NCBI RefSeq assembly: GCF_038396675.1 | Contig: NC_088926.1 | Coordinates: 16,347,501-16,411,500 of the forward strand | From: Hydra vulgaris | Lineage: Eukaryota > Cnidaria > Hydrozoa > Anthoathecata > Hydridae | Length of the DNA: 64,000 bases | Direction: 5' to 3' | Part shown: piece by piece, positions 43,125 through 60,130 of the stretch | How the letters are laid out: each line of letters begins with the position of its first letter | Position numbering within the stretch: position 1 is the stretch's first letter | Made by a program: the position numbers and the translations under genes | Notes under the pieces: model-generated | What the model saw: only the letters and a program-made list of their open reading frames with translations | The model's database searches: none | Told to the model about the DNA's origin: nothing

Positions 43125-45760
43125 TACGCTGAAATCTAGCGTTGAAATACTTTTCTCATTACATGTGCGTAAAAAATACTTTATCTCAAGTTGTATAAAG
43201 TATTTTAACTCAAGTTTTTATCAAAGTACGTTATCTCAAGTTCTATATGTTTGTTATTAAACAAACGTACATTTCACAAAGTATATACTTTAACCTCTAT
43301 TGTTCATTTGATAAAATGAACTTTTATACAGATAGTTAGGCGCCAAACCTGCTTATACAACATAATTAAAAAAATAAGTTTGTATTAAAAATGTTTTATA
43401 TAGTATTCCTTTGTATATATTATAGCTAAATTTTTTTGGTCCACTCAGCTGCAATTACTTTTATTTAGTGTTGTTGAAAACTTTTAAAATTTGCGTTCAA
43501 TTTGAGCATATTTGTTGAACAGGCTGGTTTGACCCTAAGTCATCCATATGTTTTGTTCCACGATTAACATCGTCTTCGTTTTTAATCAAATAAATAATAC
43601 CAGTCGGTAATTTTTGCAAAATTTACCCGTAAATTTTATCTTTGCAACACTAAAGTTTATAAAAAGCTAACAATAACCTCTATTCAAAACGAACTTTAGA
43701 TAACAATGTTACAACAATCTAACGTTACTTACAATATTAGCATTCAATGTTACGACTAAAATTATTCAAAATAGAAAGTTCAAAAAATAAAAGACTTTTT
43801 AAAAATTACAAATTACACACATTCGTATACACTTATGTGTATACACAGGTATATATTTGGTTCGAAACTAGTAACATAGAAAATGAAAATTGAAAAAACG
43901 GAGTACACGTTCTTCGATATACACATATACGTGAAGGCTAAGACCATAAAAAAAAAGTAACCAATGCTTACGTTTTGCGTTATAACGCAACGTAAAAAAA
44001 AATATTATAATGAATAGCTAAAAAAGTTATACATCACTTAGTTGCAAATTGAAACTCTATTTATTTATTATGACCAACTCAGACGAAACCTTTGTGCATT
44101 AAATATAGTATAAAACATGACAAATATCAATATCGCAATGATAAAAGAATAAGTAAGCAAAAAATTATTGGTAAAAAAGTGTAACCTTGTTACCAATTGC
44201 AATAAATTTGAGATGTAACGCAATGTTAAAAACACAAGTACATGTTAGCACAAGAGCTGACGACACCGGGGGGCCGGGAGGGGGCACTTGCCCTCTCCCT
44301 CTCCCCCTTCTTCCCCGCCTTTTTTTTAAAGGTTTTTTTTTTTTTTTTTAAATTTTAGATATCAAAGAATTTTTTTTTAAATTGGTGATTGTGTCCCTAC
44401 ACTTTGAAACCCGTGTTGTTGGTCTTGACTATTACTGACAGCTGCTTCAAGCAGCAATGAAAAGATGTTTTCTCAGGGTACCAACATAATCAGAAAAAAA
44501 GAACCATCTTTGATCCCACATCCTCTAAGACTCTCATCAAAGTAAACTATCTTTTGGTGATGCATAAAAAAAACCTAAAGTTGTTAACTGATAAGAAAAG
44601 AACACAGATGGACAAAGAAATAGATAATTGGTGGAGGATGAATAAGAAAAAGAGGAAATTTTCACAAAAGCAACAAATATCAATTTCAAAGAAATCCATA
44701 CTGCCAAAAATGTTTATTGAGTGTAATGATTTGTTTATGACAAATTCTGATGTTTAATAGATTTAAAAATTTGGGTATAAGTGGTGATGTGATAGAAGTT
44801 GATTAAATGTAACATTAAAATTAATAAACTGTGGTTTTACCGATTAAGTTTGTTAATTTACAGTTCTTGTTAAAAATAAACACGGATACAACTAAAAATA
44901 GTTTTTAAATAGATACAGTTTATTTATAATAATAGTTAAGTAAAACGATAAAAACAACTTTTCAAAAAACTATATAAATTAACGAAAAAAATGGTTTTGG
45001 AACACAGATAAAAATTTCTTGAAATTTATTGACTTATTGTAAATATTTCTTGAACCCTAGTTACCTGGAAAAATTCGAGACATTTTCGTAAATGTTGGAA
45101 ATAATTTTTTGTAAACATTTTATTTCCTTATATAAGAGTATGAATGACAAGGCTATATCATGTTTTAAAATTTCTTTTGAATAGCCGGAAATACTACAAT
45201 ACTGATGGTTGGTTGCAAGCAAGTTGACTTTGAAGCTGATGCTCTACAACGTATGCTGATAATAGATGTTTTTGGTGTAGATTTGAAAGACAATGCTTGA
45301 GATAGCGTGGTTACTGGTGCTAGGGATTATGGTGGATGAGATGGTAGTGGTATAGATCTTTATGGTCGAGACGATGAAGACTGAGGTTAAGACAAAGGTG
45401 ATTCAAAAAGAATTACCAATTTACAATTTTGACTTTTCAATTTAATTGGTGTTTAGCGAAAACAAACCGGGGTTTTATAACCCACGGTCTGTTTTGTGCG
45501 TTTAAAAACTTTAGCTGAGCTGAAAAGTTTTGTTTGTTGTTGACTAAAAAATCTTTTGATAAATTGCTACGCTCTTACTAATCTCTTATAAACTGTTAAA
45601 TGAATTTGCGCCAAAATCAAAACTTGCGCCAAAATCTTTTGACATATCAATAAACACCAAAATTTAGTGGCAGCAAAATGTGTAACAAATGAGCTGATAA
45701 GAAAATAAACAAACATTTTTTATGCAAATAAATATTCCTTAATAAATAACATATGTAACG
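43125..45760. other. AT-rich region, no recognised gene
   Basis: A GC-rich patch at 44268-44325 (CCGGGGGGCCGGGAGGGGGC and a C/T-rich tract) looks like the end of a mobile element. A 67-codon frame at 44554-44757 (MVMHKKNLKLLTDKKRTQMD, Lys-rich) is not recognised. Broken coding-like sequence with GGTxxGVD repeats lies near 45190-45400. Nothing else supported. Confidence 0.35.
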
Positions 45761-45782
45761 GGTCCATATATTTTATATTAGG

Positions 45783-47500
45783 TTATACATTTGTTAACTT
45801 GAATTTCAGGTCTCCTGGTTCTGAATATCCACCCCTTTTTCTTTTAATCAACAAATCAGTTATGGAACCAAATTTGCATACAGCTAAATATACAGGAGGA
45901 AAAGCTGATAATAGTTTTCTTGCACATTTTTTTATACTTGTATACTTCATTTTGGTTTTTTCAAAAAAGCGAACGATCAATCTTTTTACATTAAAAAATA
46001 TTTTCACTGACTCGTCATTCTGCATAGTAGTTCATACTTTCTTCTTGGTAGTTGGAAGTGTATATTTTCTTTTTGGTAGTGCTCATTTAAAGTATAAGAC
46101 AAATTAACTAACATTAGCTGCATCAAACAAATTTGAAAATCGAATAATTTTCAATATAGAAAGTTGTCCTTCTAAATCAGCCAATATATTGTTTAGATAA
46201 TCGGCAATATTTAATAAAGCGGTATCAGTCACTTTACATTTTTAAAATTAATGAAATTTTTCAAATTTTTTTTATAATCGTCTTTCTTTAATAATTTAAT
46301 AGATGTAACAAAACCAAACACCTCCTTAGCAACCTCCACCTTAACATCGACAAATTTTTGAGCTTTTTCTTGAAGTTTTATTTAATATATTTAGTTTTTC
46401 AAAAATGCAGGGTAAATAACTCACATATGCCTTAGAATCAATAGTTAGCAGATTATAAAGCTAAATTTTAGTTTTTGTAAAAAATTACAAAAGAATCAAA
46501 TAGTTTCATAAGTTTTTCCGAACAATTCCCTTTTGAGAGCCATCATACTTCAGTGTGTTAAAAGTCTCACGTGGTCTTCATTATATTCTTTACAAAATAG
46601 TTAAAAAAAAACATTTTTAGTGTACTCTATATATCTTAAAAGATAGTTTTATCTTTTAATGATTTGTAAAATAACATTTCTTAAAAAAAATTAATAATAT
46701 CAATGTGTCTTACATATGTAAGCCATACAGTCTTACATAAAGATCGGTACTTTTTTTCAGCGAGCAAATCCAGGTTTTGCGATTTTTGTAAAATCAAGAC
46801 CCGAATTATTTAAATTTATACTTCTTTCCTTATAATAATTTGCGGTAGATGAGGTTTATTATATTAAATAATTTTTTTTAATTTATTGTAGCAAACTATG
46901 TCATACTTAAATATGAAAATACTATGTCATACAACTTATACACTATTAAAAATGAATTCGATATTCAAGTACTTATTATATTTGGGATTTTATAAAAAAC
47001 GTAAAACCTGGAATTGCTCATTGGAAAAAAAAGTTTCAACCACCTCTCAATGCTGATTCGTCCATTTTCACTATAAACCGTCTTCTTTTTAGTTTTTCGA
47101 TACTTCAACTCATTTCATCAATACTTTGCTAATAGTATTGTTATGGCATGGTTTTCACGCCGTGGTCATATTTTCCAAAAACAGTTTCAACAAATTTAAT
47201 TTGGTTTGATTAAATTCTTTCCTGTTGTATGATTTTTACCCAATTTAGCAATGAATAATGAAGTTTTATAAATAGCTTTAACAGCCTGATTGTTTATTAT
47301 GGGCAGTAAAACTCATAATATAACATTATTTGAAGCTGCTCTTTTTTCATAATTTTTCTTTAAATATTTAAAACGGTTCAAAAATGTATTAAATTGATCT
47401 TTATGTTTTGCCTTCATATTGTGCTTTAAGACACCCTCATTTCATTAATTCGCTGGTATAAAACTGTCATCATGGACGGCAGTAAAGTGCATTTTTTTAA
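45783..47500 (-). pseudogene. hAT transposase remnant, ZBED5/FAM200-like
   Basis: On the - strand, fragments appear in the order expected for this hAT group: KHKDQFNTFLNRFKYLKKNY (about 47430), AVKAIYKTSLFIAKLGKNHT then TGKNLIKP (about 47290), NNTISKV (about 47130), AYVSYLPCIFEKLN and KAQKFVDVKVEVAKEVFGFV (46440-46300), ALLNIADYLNNILADLEGQL (about 46220), and the dimerisation tail LLSAFPPVYLAVCKFGSITD then LLIKRKRGGYSEPGDLKFKL (45920-45790). Frames change many times, so it is an old remnant. Confidence 0.6.
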
Positions 47501-48567
47501 TATTCAACCCATGAGTAGTGCAAGCGAAAAGAATGATCGGCAATATTCAGAAGAATGTTTAAAACTAGGTTTCATATTGTTATGAAAATTATATTTAAAA
47601 ATGTACCGGTTCAATTAAATTCAATTTTTGAAACGTATTTCAAAAATGGAATTAGTAAAAAATTGGTTAGAACTGTAACGTATAATTTTTATTATTTCAT
47701 TTTAGTAAGTACATTTATTTTAGTAAGTGAATTTTTCCAAATTGTTTACAAACATTCGAATTTCCCCCTGAACAGTCAAAATGCCCCGTACTATGGGGTG
47801 TATGCAACACGTTAGCAACTACTGGTTTAGACAACTCATTTGAAGTAATTCTTCTCAGAAACGTTCAGTTTCACAAGATAAATATTTACCAAGTTAACAA
47901 TTAGCGTTTTCATTCAATCCCGTAGTGTATATAAAATAGCAAATTTCATTTTGAAAACAGATTCTTGACTAGCGTAAAAAGTTATACAAGAATACGTTTT
48001 AAGTTTACTGATAGCAAGTTTCATTTCCAAGAGAATTATGTTCATTTCTCATTAAGAAAAAAAGTAATAATAGTATTAATAGTAGTAATAATAACAACAA
48101 TAACAATAATAATAATAATGCGAGGCCAAAAAATCAATAATTTAAGAAACTAAAACTTTATATCATCTTATTAAGAAAAGGGTCTCTACAACGTAATAAA
48201 AAAATATATATTCAAAAATTTTGTTCAATTATTAATAACTAACGATTATTTAAATTAATATTTACGAGTGGCAGACGCATATCGCCAAAGAAACTCGTAA
48301 ATATAGGGATCACTGTGTAAGATCAAACTTGTTACGCATATTTGCAATGTTGGTAAGTTCCATTCTCAAAGTATTTAAACGGCTTTTTGTTTTTGAAATT
48401 AAAAACAGAATAAACATATGCTTGCCAACAACCAATAATAGTTTATTAAAAAAAAAACCCGCCACTTTAACTACATATCCGTTAAAAAATAACAAAAGTT
48501 TAAAATATTACTATTATCAATTGCAAAGTACTACTATTATCAATCATACTAAATCAAATATTTTATA
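47501..48567. other. Upstream region of Cdc20, nothing recognised
   Basis: AT-rich sequence with an AAT/AGT-rich trinucleotide patch at 48068-48120. It should contain the Cdc20 promoter and 5' UTR, but no promoter element can be supported. Confidence 0.4.
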
Positions 48568-52535
<3,968 letters not shown>

Positions 52536-53304
52536 TATTTGTGTTGATAATGGCATTGGATAATTTTTTATCTTTTTTATGCTCTTTTATGCCTCACCTA
52601 TTTGCATTCATTTGATTATTTATTATCAAAATAATTAAGTAGATTTATTTCTTTTATTATTGTAAATACCTTAGTGAATTATTTTTGTAAAATTTGTATA
52701 AATCATTTATTATATAATCTACTCAATATATAACTCTCGAGTTATTTACTTTTTATTAATAATAAGTTTGCCATTCTCGGAAACTAGACATTATACTAAT
52801 AATGTTAAAACTGATTGTTTTTTTCAAATAAGAACGAGGCTGAGACCCTGATACTGATTATGATTTTTACAAAATTAAATGCTCTATTGTGTTAAGTTGA
52901 AATTTCTGCGATTATTGTGACATTCAATTAGATCCAAGTGGTAGTAAACAATTTAAATACTGCTCAATTATTTGTTAGACACTGGTCACAATTACGTCAT
53001 AAATGCAAATTTATCAATAATCAATGTTTAATCAAGTAAAAAGCAGTTTGAAACTTGAATCGTTTAAATAATTATTATTATAATTTATCTTCAAATAAGT
53101 TTGTTATTAATCATTCAGATTTCTCATTATCCGTTTTGCCTTCAAGTTGCAAGTCTACTCCGACAAAACCTAAAATCGTATGGATCGGGGGCGGATCCAG
53201 CAATGTATTAAGGTGGTGCAAATTTTTTAACTCAACAGTTTTCGACCAGTACCTTTCAGGTCAGTAAAATACTTTCTGTTTAAAAAGAGGACAAATAGTA
53301 GGTA
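52536..53304. other. 3' flank of Cdc20
   Basis: Should contain the Cdc20 3' UTR; no clear AATAAA near the stop. A GGGGGCGGATCCAGCAATG patch at 53188-53206 looks like a MITE end. No gene supported. Confidence 0.4.
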
Positions 53305-54222
53305 GGGGAGACCGGGGCTAGTTGGTCGCAGGGGTAAATTGACGATTTGCGGTTATCTTTAGAGTCTTTCATTAGAAAGTGACCAAAATTACGCAGAACC
53401 TTCCTAATTGACCATTTCATCATTTGCTATAGTAATGTTAGGATTAGCGCATGCGCATGGGAGATATTAAAATTTATGTACTTTTTGGACAATAACGTAA
53501 CTTTTGGTATATTGCTTCCTTTTTACTTCACAAAGAAAATAGTGAGTCTTTTAAAAAAAAAATTGTAAAAGTTCCAGTCACAATTGGTTTACTATATCCA
53601 GTCAAACTTAATTTCAAAGTTGCCGTTTTTCAGGATCTATAGACTGTTTATTGAAAAAAAGGCTTTCGCGGTAAGTTGGCAAAATTTTCACGGGGTAAGT
53701 TGGCTCATAGCATTTACAATGGAAAAAAAAATATTTTTGTAAAATTATTTTTTTTTTTTTAATCTTTAACAATATTGAAAAAATTCTTACAAAAGAATTA
53801 GAAAAAAATTGTTTTTTGGTTGTTTTTTTCACAGATAAAAAGTGGGCTACTGTTTCGGCTGTTATACTACTAATATTTGGTACCAGCTAAAAGTAATAGT
53901 AAATTTTTGGCTTAAATTTGTTGCCAAAAATAATAGTAAAAATATTTCTATTAATTTTGCACTTAATAGTACATTAATAATCATTTTTATAGTTTGCGCC
54001 AACTTACTCTGTGGTGGGGTAAGTTTGAGCAACTTTTTTTTTTTTTTTGAGGGCCCGGAAAGGCCCCAATAATTTTTATTTGTAAATGAATGCAAATTTA
54101 TATGTTACCCAAATTCATATTCTTTGACTATTTTAGACTACATTTTAATATTTTCAAAGAAATTTGCTGTTAGGGCTACAGAGCTCATAGAGTAAAAACC
54201 GAGCCAACTAGCCCCGGTCTCC
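53305..54222. mobile_element. TA-flanked MITE, family 1, copy 2
   Basis: Ends GGGGAGACCGGGGCTAGTTG and GGAGACCGGGGCTAGTTGGC (read inward), TA at 53303-53304 and 54223-54224. Same family and orientation as 42330-43124; subterminal GTAAGTTGGC motifs recur. No transposase; probably mobilised by a pogo-like enzyme. Confidence 0.9.
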
Positions 54223-54964
54223 TATGCGTTATTCTTGAGCGCCTTGCTGTCGAAGTGCAATAAATAAACTTGCTTTTCGTGTTGCTCTTTGTAGTGATAT
54301 CTATTTTTAACCAAAGCTATTACAAATGTTGCCATATCTATTCCGTTTGTGATAACATAGTCCGATCATAAAAGACATTTCAATTTACAATAATTCGCAC
54401 AGATCTGAAAATTGGTACAGGCCTTGGGAAAATTGGTACAGGCCTTGGGAACATTGTTACAAATAAAATAATAAAAGTCCCCACCGACCCACATCTTCAA
54501 AAAAAATTTATTCAAGGTCAAAGGTAAAAAAAAAAATGATTTTTCATATTTTTCCGGAAAATGGCAAGTTTTATCATAAAAGTAGATCAAATATATTAAA
54601 GTGATTCTTTAAATATTTCATTATATTCACCATTTTCGATACCATATGAAATTATGTTATTTTATAGTTTAAGTTACGCCCTATATATTAATTATATACG
54701 GCGCACCTAAGGTACAAGCAAACTATATGGCCCTAGGTTAGGGTGATGTTTAATAACTTTTTTTTAAATATAATGTGAAATCTTTTCTTAAACATGAAAA
54801 ATTGTGTTTAACACAATTTAATAAGAAATAGTTAAATTTTTAAAAATTTTAATAAAGTTACTTTATAGACAAAAATCCTATTTTGATACTTATTATTTAT
54901 TTGGTTTTTTTTTTTTTAACCGTAAATCCTAAAAATATAATAAAACAAAATTTAAAAAGTTAGA
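54223..54964. other. Spacer with a 22-bp repeat
   Basis: AAAATTGGTACAGGCCTTGGGA occurs about twice at 54408-54452. No other feature supported. Confidence 0.5.
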
Positions 54965-57300
54965 TTATTGTTGATTAGGCCAAGAACAGCTAATAAACTT
55001 TGCTATTTCTATTAATGATTGCCTTTCTAAGTAAGATATAAATTGCTTTGCTATTCCATCTTGCTGAGTGAGAAGAAGGCAATTCAATTGGTAGCTCCAG
55101 TTTGGGTGAAATATTCTTATCCAAGTAATGCCTGAAGGCAAATCATAACCTGAAGAAAAAAATACATACACAATATGGATATATAATGCATACATATCAT
55201 TGATGTTGTAAAAGAAAAAATTCAATCAAACCAATCTAGCCAATAGTCTATAGTCATCTCTCTAAGTTTTAACAGTAGGAGGAGGAAGAGGCGTTTTATG
55301 CAGGACATTATATAGTTCTTTTAATTGTGAATACTTATCTTTTAGTTTTAATGGTGTTGCTAAATGGAAAATTACCATTTTTTTAAAAAACAAGGTCTAA
55401 AATGTGAGCATTGCACCCATAATACGGAACACGTCTGTTAAATAGCTCATTTCGTAAAATACCTATTATTCCACCATAATCATCATAAACTCCCATCAAA
55501 ATGTAAGATAAAGGATGTCTCAATTGACAAAGCTGCTGTAAGTTTAAAAAGGGTTATGACTTGCAATCTTTTACCAGCTCTAAAAATAGTAGATTGAGGT
55601 GAAGTGGGAATATCATCATGGAAATAACTTAATGAGCGAGTTACTTTAGCCTTTGTGGTTAGAGATTCCAGCTTCTGAGCTCATCACAGCAACTGACATT
55701 GCCTTAAATTAAAAAAAGTAAATTTATTTACAAAAAAAGTAATAACTTTTATTTTGAGAAGTATTATTACTTACTTTTGATTTAAGTTTCTTTTTGGGTG
55801 GTTCGAACGAAGGTTTAAAACCATCAGAGTCATCATCATTTTGTGAGCTTGATTCTGCATATAACTGTTTTAGATAATTAAGATCCAGGTTTTTTAGTAA
55901 CAATGGCCTATTATTATTAAATCAGTCAAAAATCTGTTGAGCACGATGCTCGACAACTTTTTCAATGGTGGATACGCAGCTCTTTCTATCAGCCATTTGA
56001 TGATGATAAAATATTTGCTCTTCGTTCTTCATTTTTTTTTTTCAAGAATATTAAACAACATAAGAAAATCCAAAGTAGATTTTCGCTTCAAAAATGTTTT
56101 ATATTCAACCACAAGTTTTTTTGTGATGCCAGCTCTGGTTACTGATGGTAAGCTAAATTTCATATTCAAGAGCTGCTCCAAATTCTTCACTGATATTTGT
56201 ATAATAACTTTTGGTGGTGATGCAGGGTGTGTGTCAACTAAATGGTAATAGTAGCCAAGAATGTGCCGAACTTCTGGAATAGTCTTGAAATTTGCAAATC
56301 TTTATGTTCGTAATCCATATGGAGCAGCTGAAACCAGAAGCTTTCTTGTTTCTTTTGAACATGGTGGTCTAGAGTTTTTTGCCTTTCTCTTTGAGGCTCC
56401 ATTAGCACTTATGCAAAACATATATATCGAAATATATTTATAACTAAATTAGAAAATTAACTAAAAGCACTTTGTTTTACTCCAACAATGATAATTAAGC
56501 TAAATTTTTAATATAATAACTATTTAATTCATCTAATTTAAAAACGATATAAATATTCTCTTATAAAGGATAATTATACTTAAGTAATCCTGATAAGTAT
56601 TTTTTTCTGTTTACTAATTTTAGGATTGTGGCTTAAATGGTGACATAAGTTTTAATTTTGGGTTACTATGGATACCTAAATTGCTTCACAACCACATTTT
56701 TTTATAAACGTAACAAATATAAATTGGACAAAAGTAATAACTTTATCGGACTCCCATAATTTTATTACTCCCATAATTATTACATTGAATATTGTTATAC
56801 AACAAATGTAGCATACTATGGATTTTTTATTTGGTTCATAGTAGCACCTGAAGTAGCTAGCAACAGTTCATTTTGCATAGTTACTAGGTTAGGTTTCTTA
56901 AAACATCAAAGTTATAAACTAGACTAATTTTAATGTGGCAATCTGATTGAAAATTATTTTGTATCGAGGGCTCGATACAAAATAATTTTCAATCAGATAT
57001 ACAAAATAATTTTCAATCAGATATACAAAATAATTTTCAATTTTATATTTCATGAAACTACTACATATTTCATATAAAAATAACCTAAAACTTTTTGAGC
57101 ATAAATAATATAAAAGTTTTGGTTTAAAATTATTTTTTAAACCAAAACTCATGCATTCTGATAATTGAAAAACAGCTTTAGCTTCTTTTTCTTTACCATC
57201 TTGGCGAAAACTAGATGAAAAGTATGAAACTAATGGCGCCAATCTTCTTTTCTTTGTTTTACTACTTGAAGTATCAAAACTCACATGGGGTCTGCCAGAT
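54965..57300 (-). pseudogene. Transposase-like coding remnants on the - strand
   Basis: Fragments in order: GRPHVSFDTSSSKTKKRRLA (57290-57220), a block with IPEVRHILGYYYHLVDTHPA, ITKKLVVEYKTFLKRKS and LFNIL (56290-56040), a linker with NLDLNYLKQLYAESSSQNDD (about 55890), then SYFHDDIPTSPQSTIFRAGK, HFDGSL and after a frame change IIGILRNELFNRRVPYYGCN then AHILDLVFKKM (55640-55370), and a final exon-like piece 55149-54978 behind an acceptor TTTTTTTCTTCAG. The HFDG and C..HIL blocks recall the element at 1-2040. The frames are broken and the protein is not recognised further. Confidence 0.45.
56941..57054. repeat. Palindrome with 28-base arms followed by 24-bp direct repeats
   Basis: 56941-56968 and 56971-56998 are exact reverse complements around GG. 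The right arm's AATCAGATATACAAAATAAT motif is then repeated in direct tandem about three times. Confidence 0.93.
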
Positions 57301-57769
57301 ACTACATTTAAAAATAAGCAGAGTTATCTTTATCAATGAAAACAGTTAGAAGAATGTTCTTATTATCAATTACATATTGAACCGATATTGGTTCATACGA
57401 ATTTTAGAGCTTTTGCATATATGCCATCTTTGTCAAAGATGCTTTATAAAATTAGACAAGTTATTATTTGCATTTAAATTTATGCCATTTACAACTGCAT
57501 CCAAAATATTAGAATTAGCTAACATTAAGTTTTCTTGTATTTTATATAAAGAAATATTTTTCATGTTTTAATTATATAAAAATATGAATTTTCATTCGCA
57601 AAATTTTATAAATAGCTATTTTAAGATCCATTATTATTAAAACAAGTTTGTAACACTAATCTAGTCTCACTGAGAATCAATTGTTACATAATCACTTAGA
57701 ATAAAATATAAACAGTGTTTTTCCCAAATAAAATTAAATACATCATTTAGCATGTAAAAATCATTATTA

Positions 57770-58012
57770 AAGATCGTGCGGACATAAACAAAATCCTTAT
57801 TCATGGTTTTATTGTAATAGAGCTTTGCTTCCTATTGGTCAACTATCCAATGAAGCAGCTGAAAACAAATATTTTTGCCCTTACTCCCAAAACAGTTCAA
57901 AAAAGTTCTCCAGAGAGTCTTGCAATCTTGACCTGCTTAATAGATTACTACTTAGCTCAGATCCTGTTTTAACTTGCATGAGAAAACAACAACAACAAAA
58001 AAACTAAACCAA
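57770..58012 (+). pseudogene. C-terminal fragment of a transposase-like protein
   Basis: Broken + strand reading IHGFIVIELC, LPIGQLSNEAAENKYF, SSKKFSRESCNLDLLNRLLL, SSDPVLTCMRKQ. I know this pattern (LPIGQLSEEA...R..SR..TNED) from the C-terminal part of repeated transposon proteins in cnidarians and aphids. It faces away from the remnant at 54965-57300. Only a fragment remains. Confidence 0.5.
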
Positions 58013-58453
58013 TTTTAAAGGAAACCTTAGAGATGCTACTTCATGCTGAACCTTTAAACGTTACTGCGGATTATAAACCAAATTTATATTGATAATATAC
58101 ATATTGAACAATGTAATTCAAGTCTCAAATTACTGGACCACCTTGAACCGCAAAAGTATTCGATTATATAAGTGAAATTTTAACTGAAAAAAGTACTTCA
58201 AATACGCCTTCATTTGAAATCATTTTTTTTATTGACATAACTTACGTGCAAAATAGTGTTGCAATAACTCATTTGAAAGATAATAATTGGTTTTATTAAG
58301 TTATGCAATAAACAGGTTTAAAACTAACAACTGTTTTATATTTATTAATAACACAAAAAATATTATCAAGTTAAAATTAATATACGAAAAAATTTTTTTT
58401 TTAAAAAAAAAAAGCGTTTTATTTTACAGCTTAAATGCATATTGCATGATAGT

Positions 58454-58781
<328 letters not shown>

Positions 58782-58979
58782 CTTTTGTCCACATCTGAGC
58801 AGTGACAAAAATTTAGTTTAGACCATCTAAAAGCGTTTTCCGATTCTAACTTACCATAGCAACGCTCTCTGAAAATCTGAAAATAGAATTAAAAGATAAA
58901 TATTTTTATAACTAACCTCACTGAGAAGCATTACTAAGAACTTTATGGTTTTCAAATAAAGTAGAGTGGCTTTTGGTAC

Positions 58980-59086
58980 AAGGGGACTCTACCCAGCCGG
59001 TATTTGGTCCTAAAAAGACGTCTTTTGAACGTTTTCAGACCTTTTTAAGACCAATCGCCGGCTAGGTAGGTACGCGAACTTCCCCT
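58980..59086. mobile_element. Foldback MITE, about 107 bp
   Basis: AAGGGGACTCTACCCAGCCG through TTTGGTCCTAAAAAG pairs with CTTTTTAAGACCAATCGCCG through ACTTCCCCT with few mismatches, so the whole element folds into one hairpin. GC-richer than its surroundings. Confidence 0.75.
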
Positions 59087-60025
59087 ATATTTATAGTAAT
59101 GTAGATAGTTAAGATAATAATTATATTTAGTATAGATAATAAAGGTTAGCGGTAAAAAAGATGCAGCTATTATGGTAGGTTTGAAATTTTATAAAAATCG
59201 GAATAATTAAAAATTTCATTTATATACTTTTTATTACATATTTATTATTTTTCATTATATATTTATTATTTTTATTATATATTTATTAATATTTGTTACA
59301 TTTATAAATTAAAAATTTTCTTTTGCATTGCTTAAAAAAATTGATTTGCACCACGTTTTTTGGATCAAACTTCCAGCAATAAGACATGCGTTAAAATTAT
59401 GACAAACTTTCTGGGTCTGCGTTTCTTTTAAATTTCAAACCTATCCTCGGTGCATCTTCTTAACCGCTAACCATATCTCACTCCTTTATTTGTATAATAC
59501 AAATACCACTCTTAAATGAAAATATATAGGATCTGAAGTCAAAACTTTAAAAATAATAAGGAAACTGACATTATCTAAAAAGTTTGTAAGTTTTTATAAA
59601 ACTATGCGTGCGTAACTACGTCCTTTATTTTTTTGTAGCCACAAAATTGGCAATATCGGCTTAATTGGAACACAGTGCTGACAATTGTAAAACGATTGTG
59701 GGAAATCATTGTGTATGAAAAGCACCAGCGGTGTGGTGATGCCAATATTAATCCAATGATAACTATGTATGGACCATGCATGAAGAGTTTACTGGGTAGC
59801 GAAAATAAGTTGTAAATCCTTACGAATGTTGGCTTTCTAATATTTTATCTATTTTTTCTAATGCAAATTTAACGTTGATCCAATGTCATGCTTTTAGTAA
59901 TGGTATCAATAAAAGATTATCAACGCCACTAAAAACAGCTCTCAGAGTTAGGTGGATCCAACGTATGTAAACTCAACGATGATTCAATGTTTATGGGGTA
60001 ACTTTAATTCAATGTATATGGGTAA
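59087..60025. other. Spacer, possible decayed element
   Basis: CCAATGATAACTATGTATGG and related ATTCAATGTATATGGG motifs recur between 59740 and 60030, suggesting an old repetitive element. No gene supported. Confidence 0.4.
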
Positions 60026-60130
60026 ATGTGGCTGGATAGTTCAGTTGGTAAGAGCGTCAAGCGAAAAGTTAAAACCTAGGCTGTTGTACGATACGGGTTC
60101 AAATCCTGCCACTGCCAACGCAGCGCTTGA
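60026..60130 (+). repeat. tRNA-derived SINE head
   Basis: GTGGCTGGATAGTTCAGTTG, then GTAAGAGCG (box A) and GGGTTCAAATCCTGCCAC (box B) match tRNA promoter elements, and the ends GTGGC and GCCAC pair. The anticodon region is too long and disordered for a working tRNA. Confidence 0.6.

Noticed and set aside
45799-46107. 102-codon + strand frame (SPGSEYPPLFLL...)
   Set aside because: The - strand in this interval reads as the dimerisation tail of a hAT transposase, which explains the open frame.
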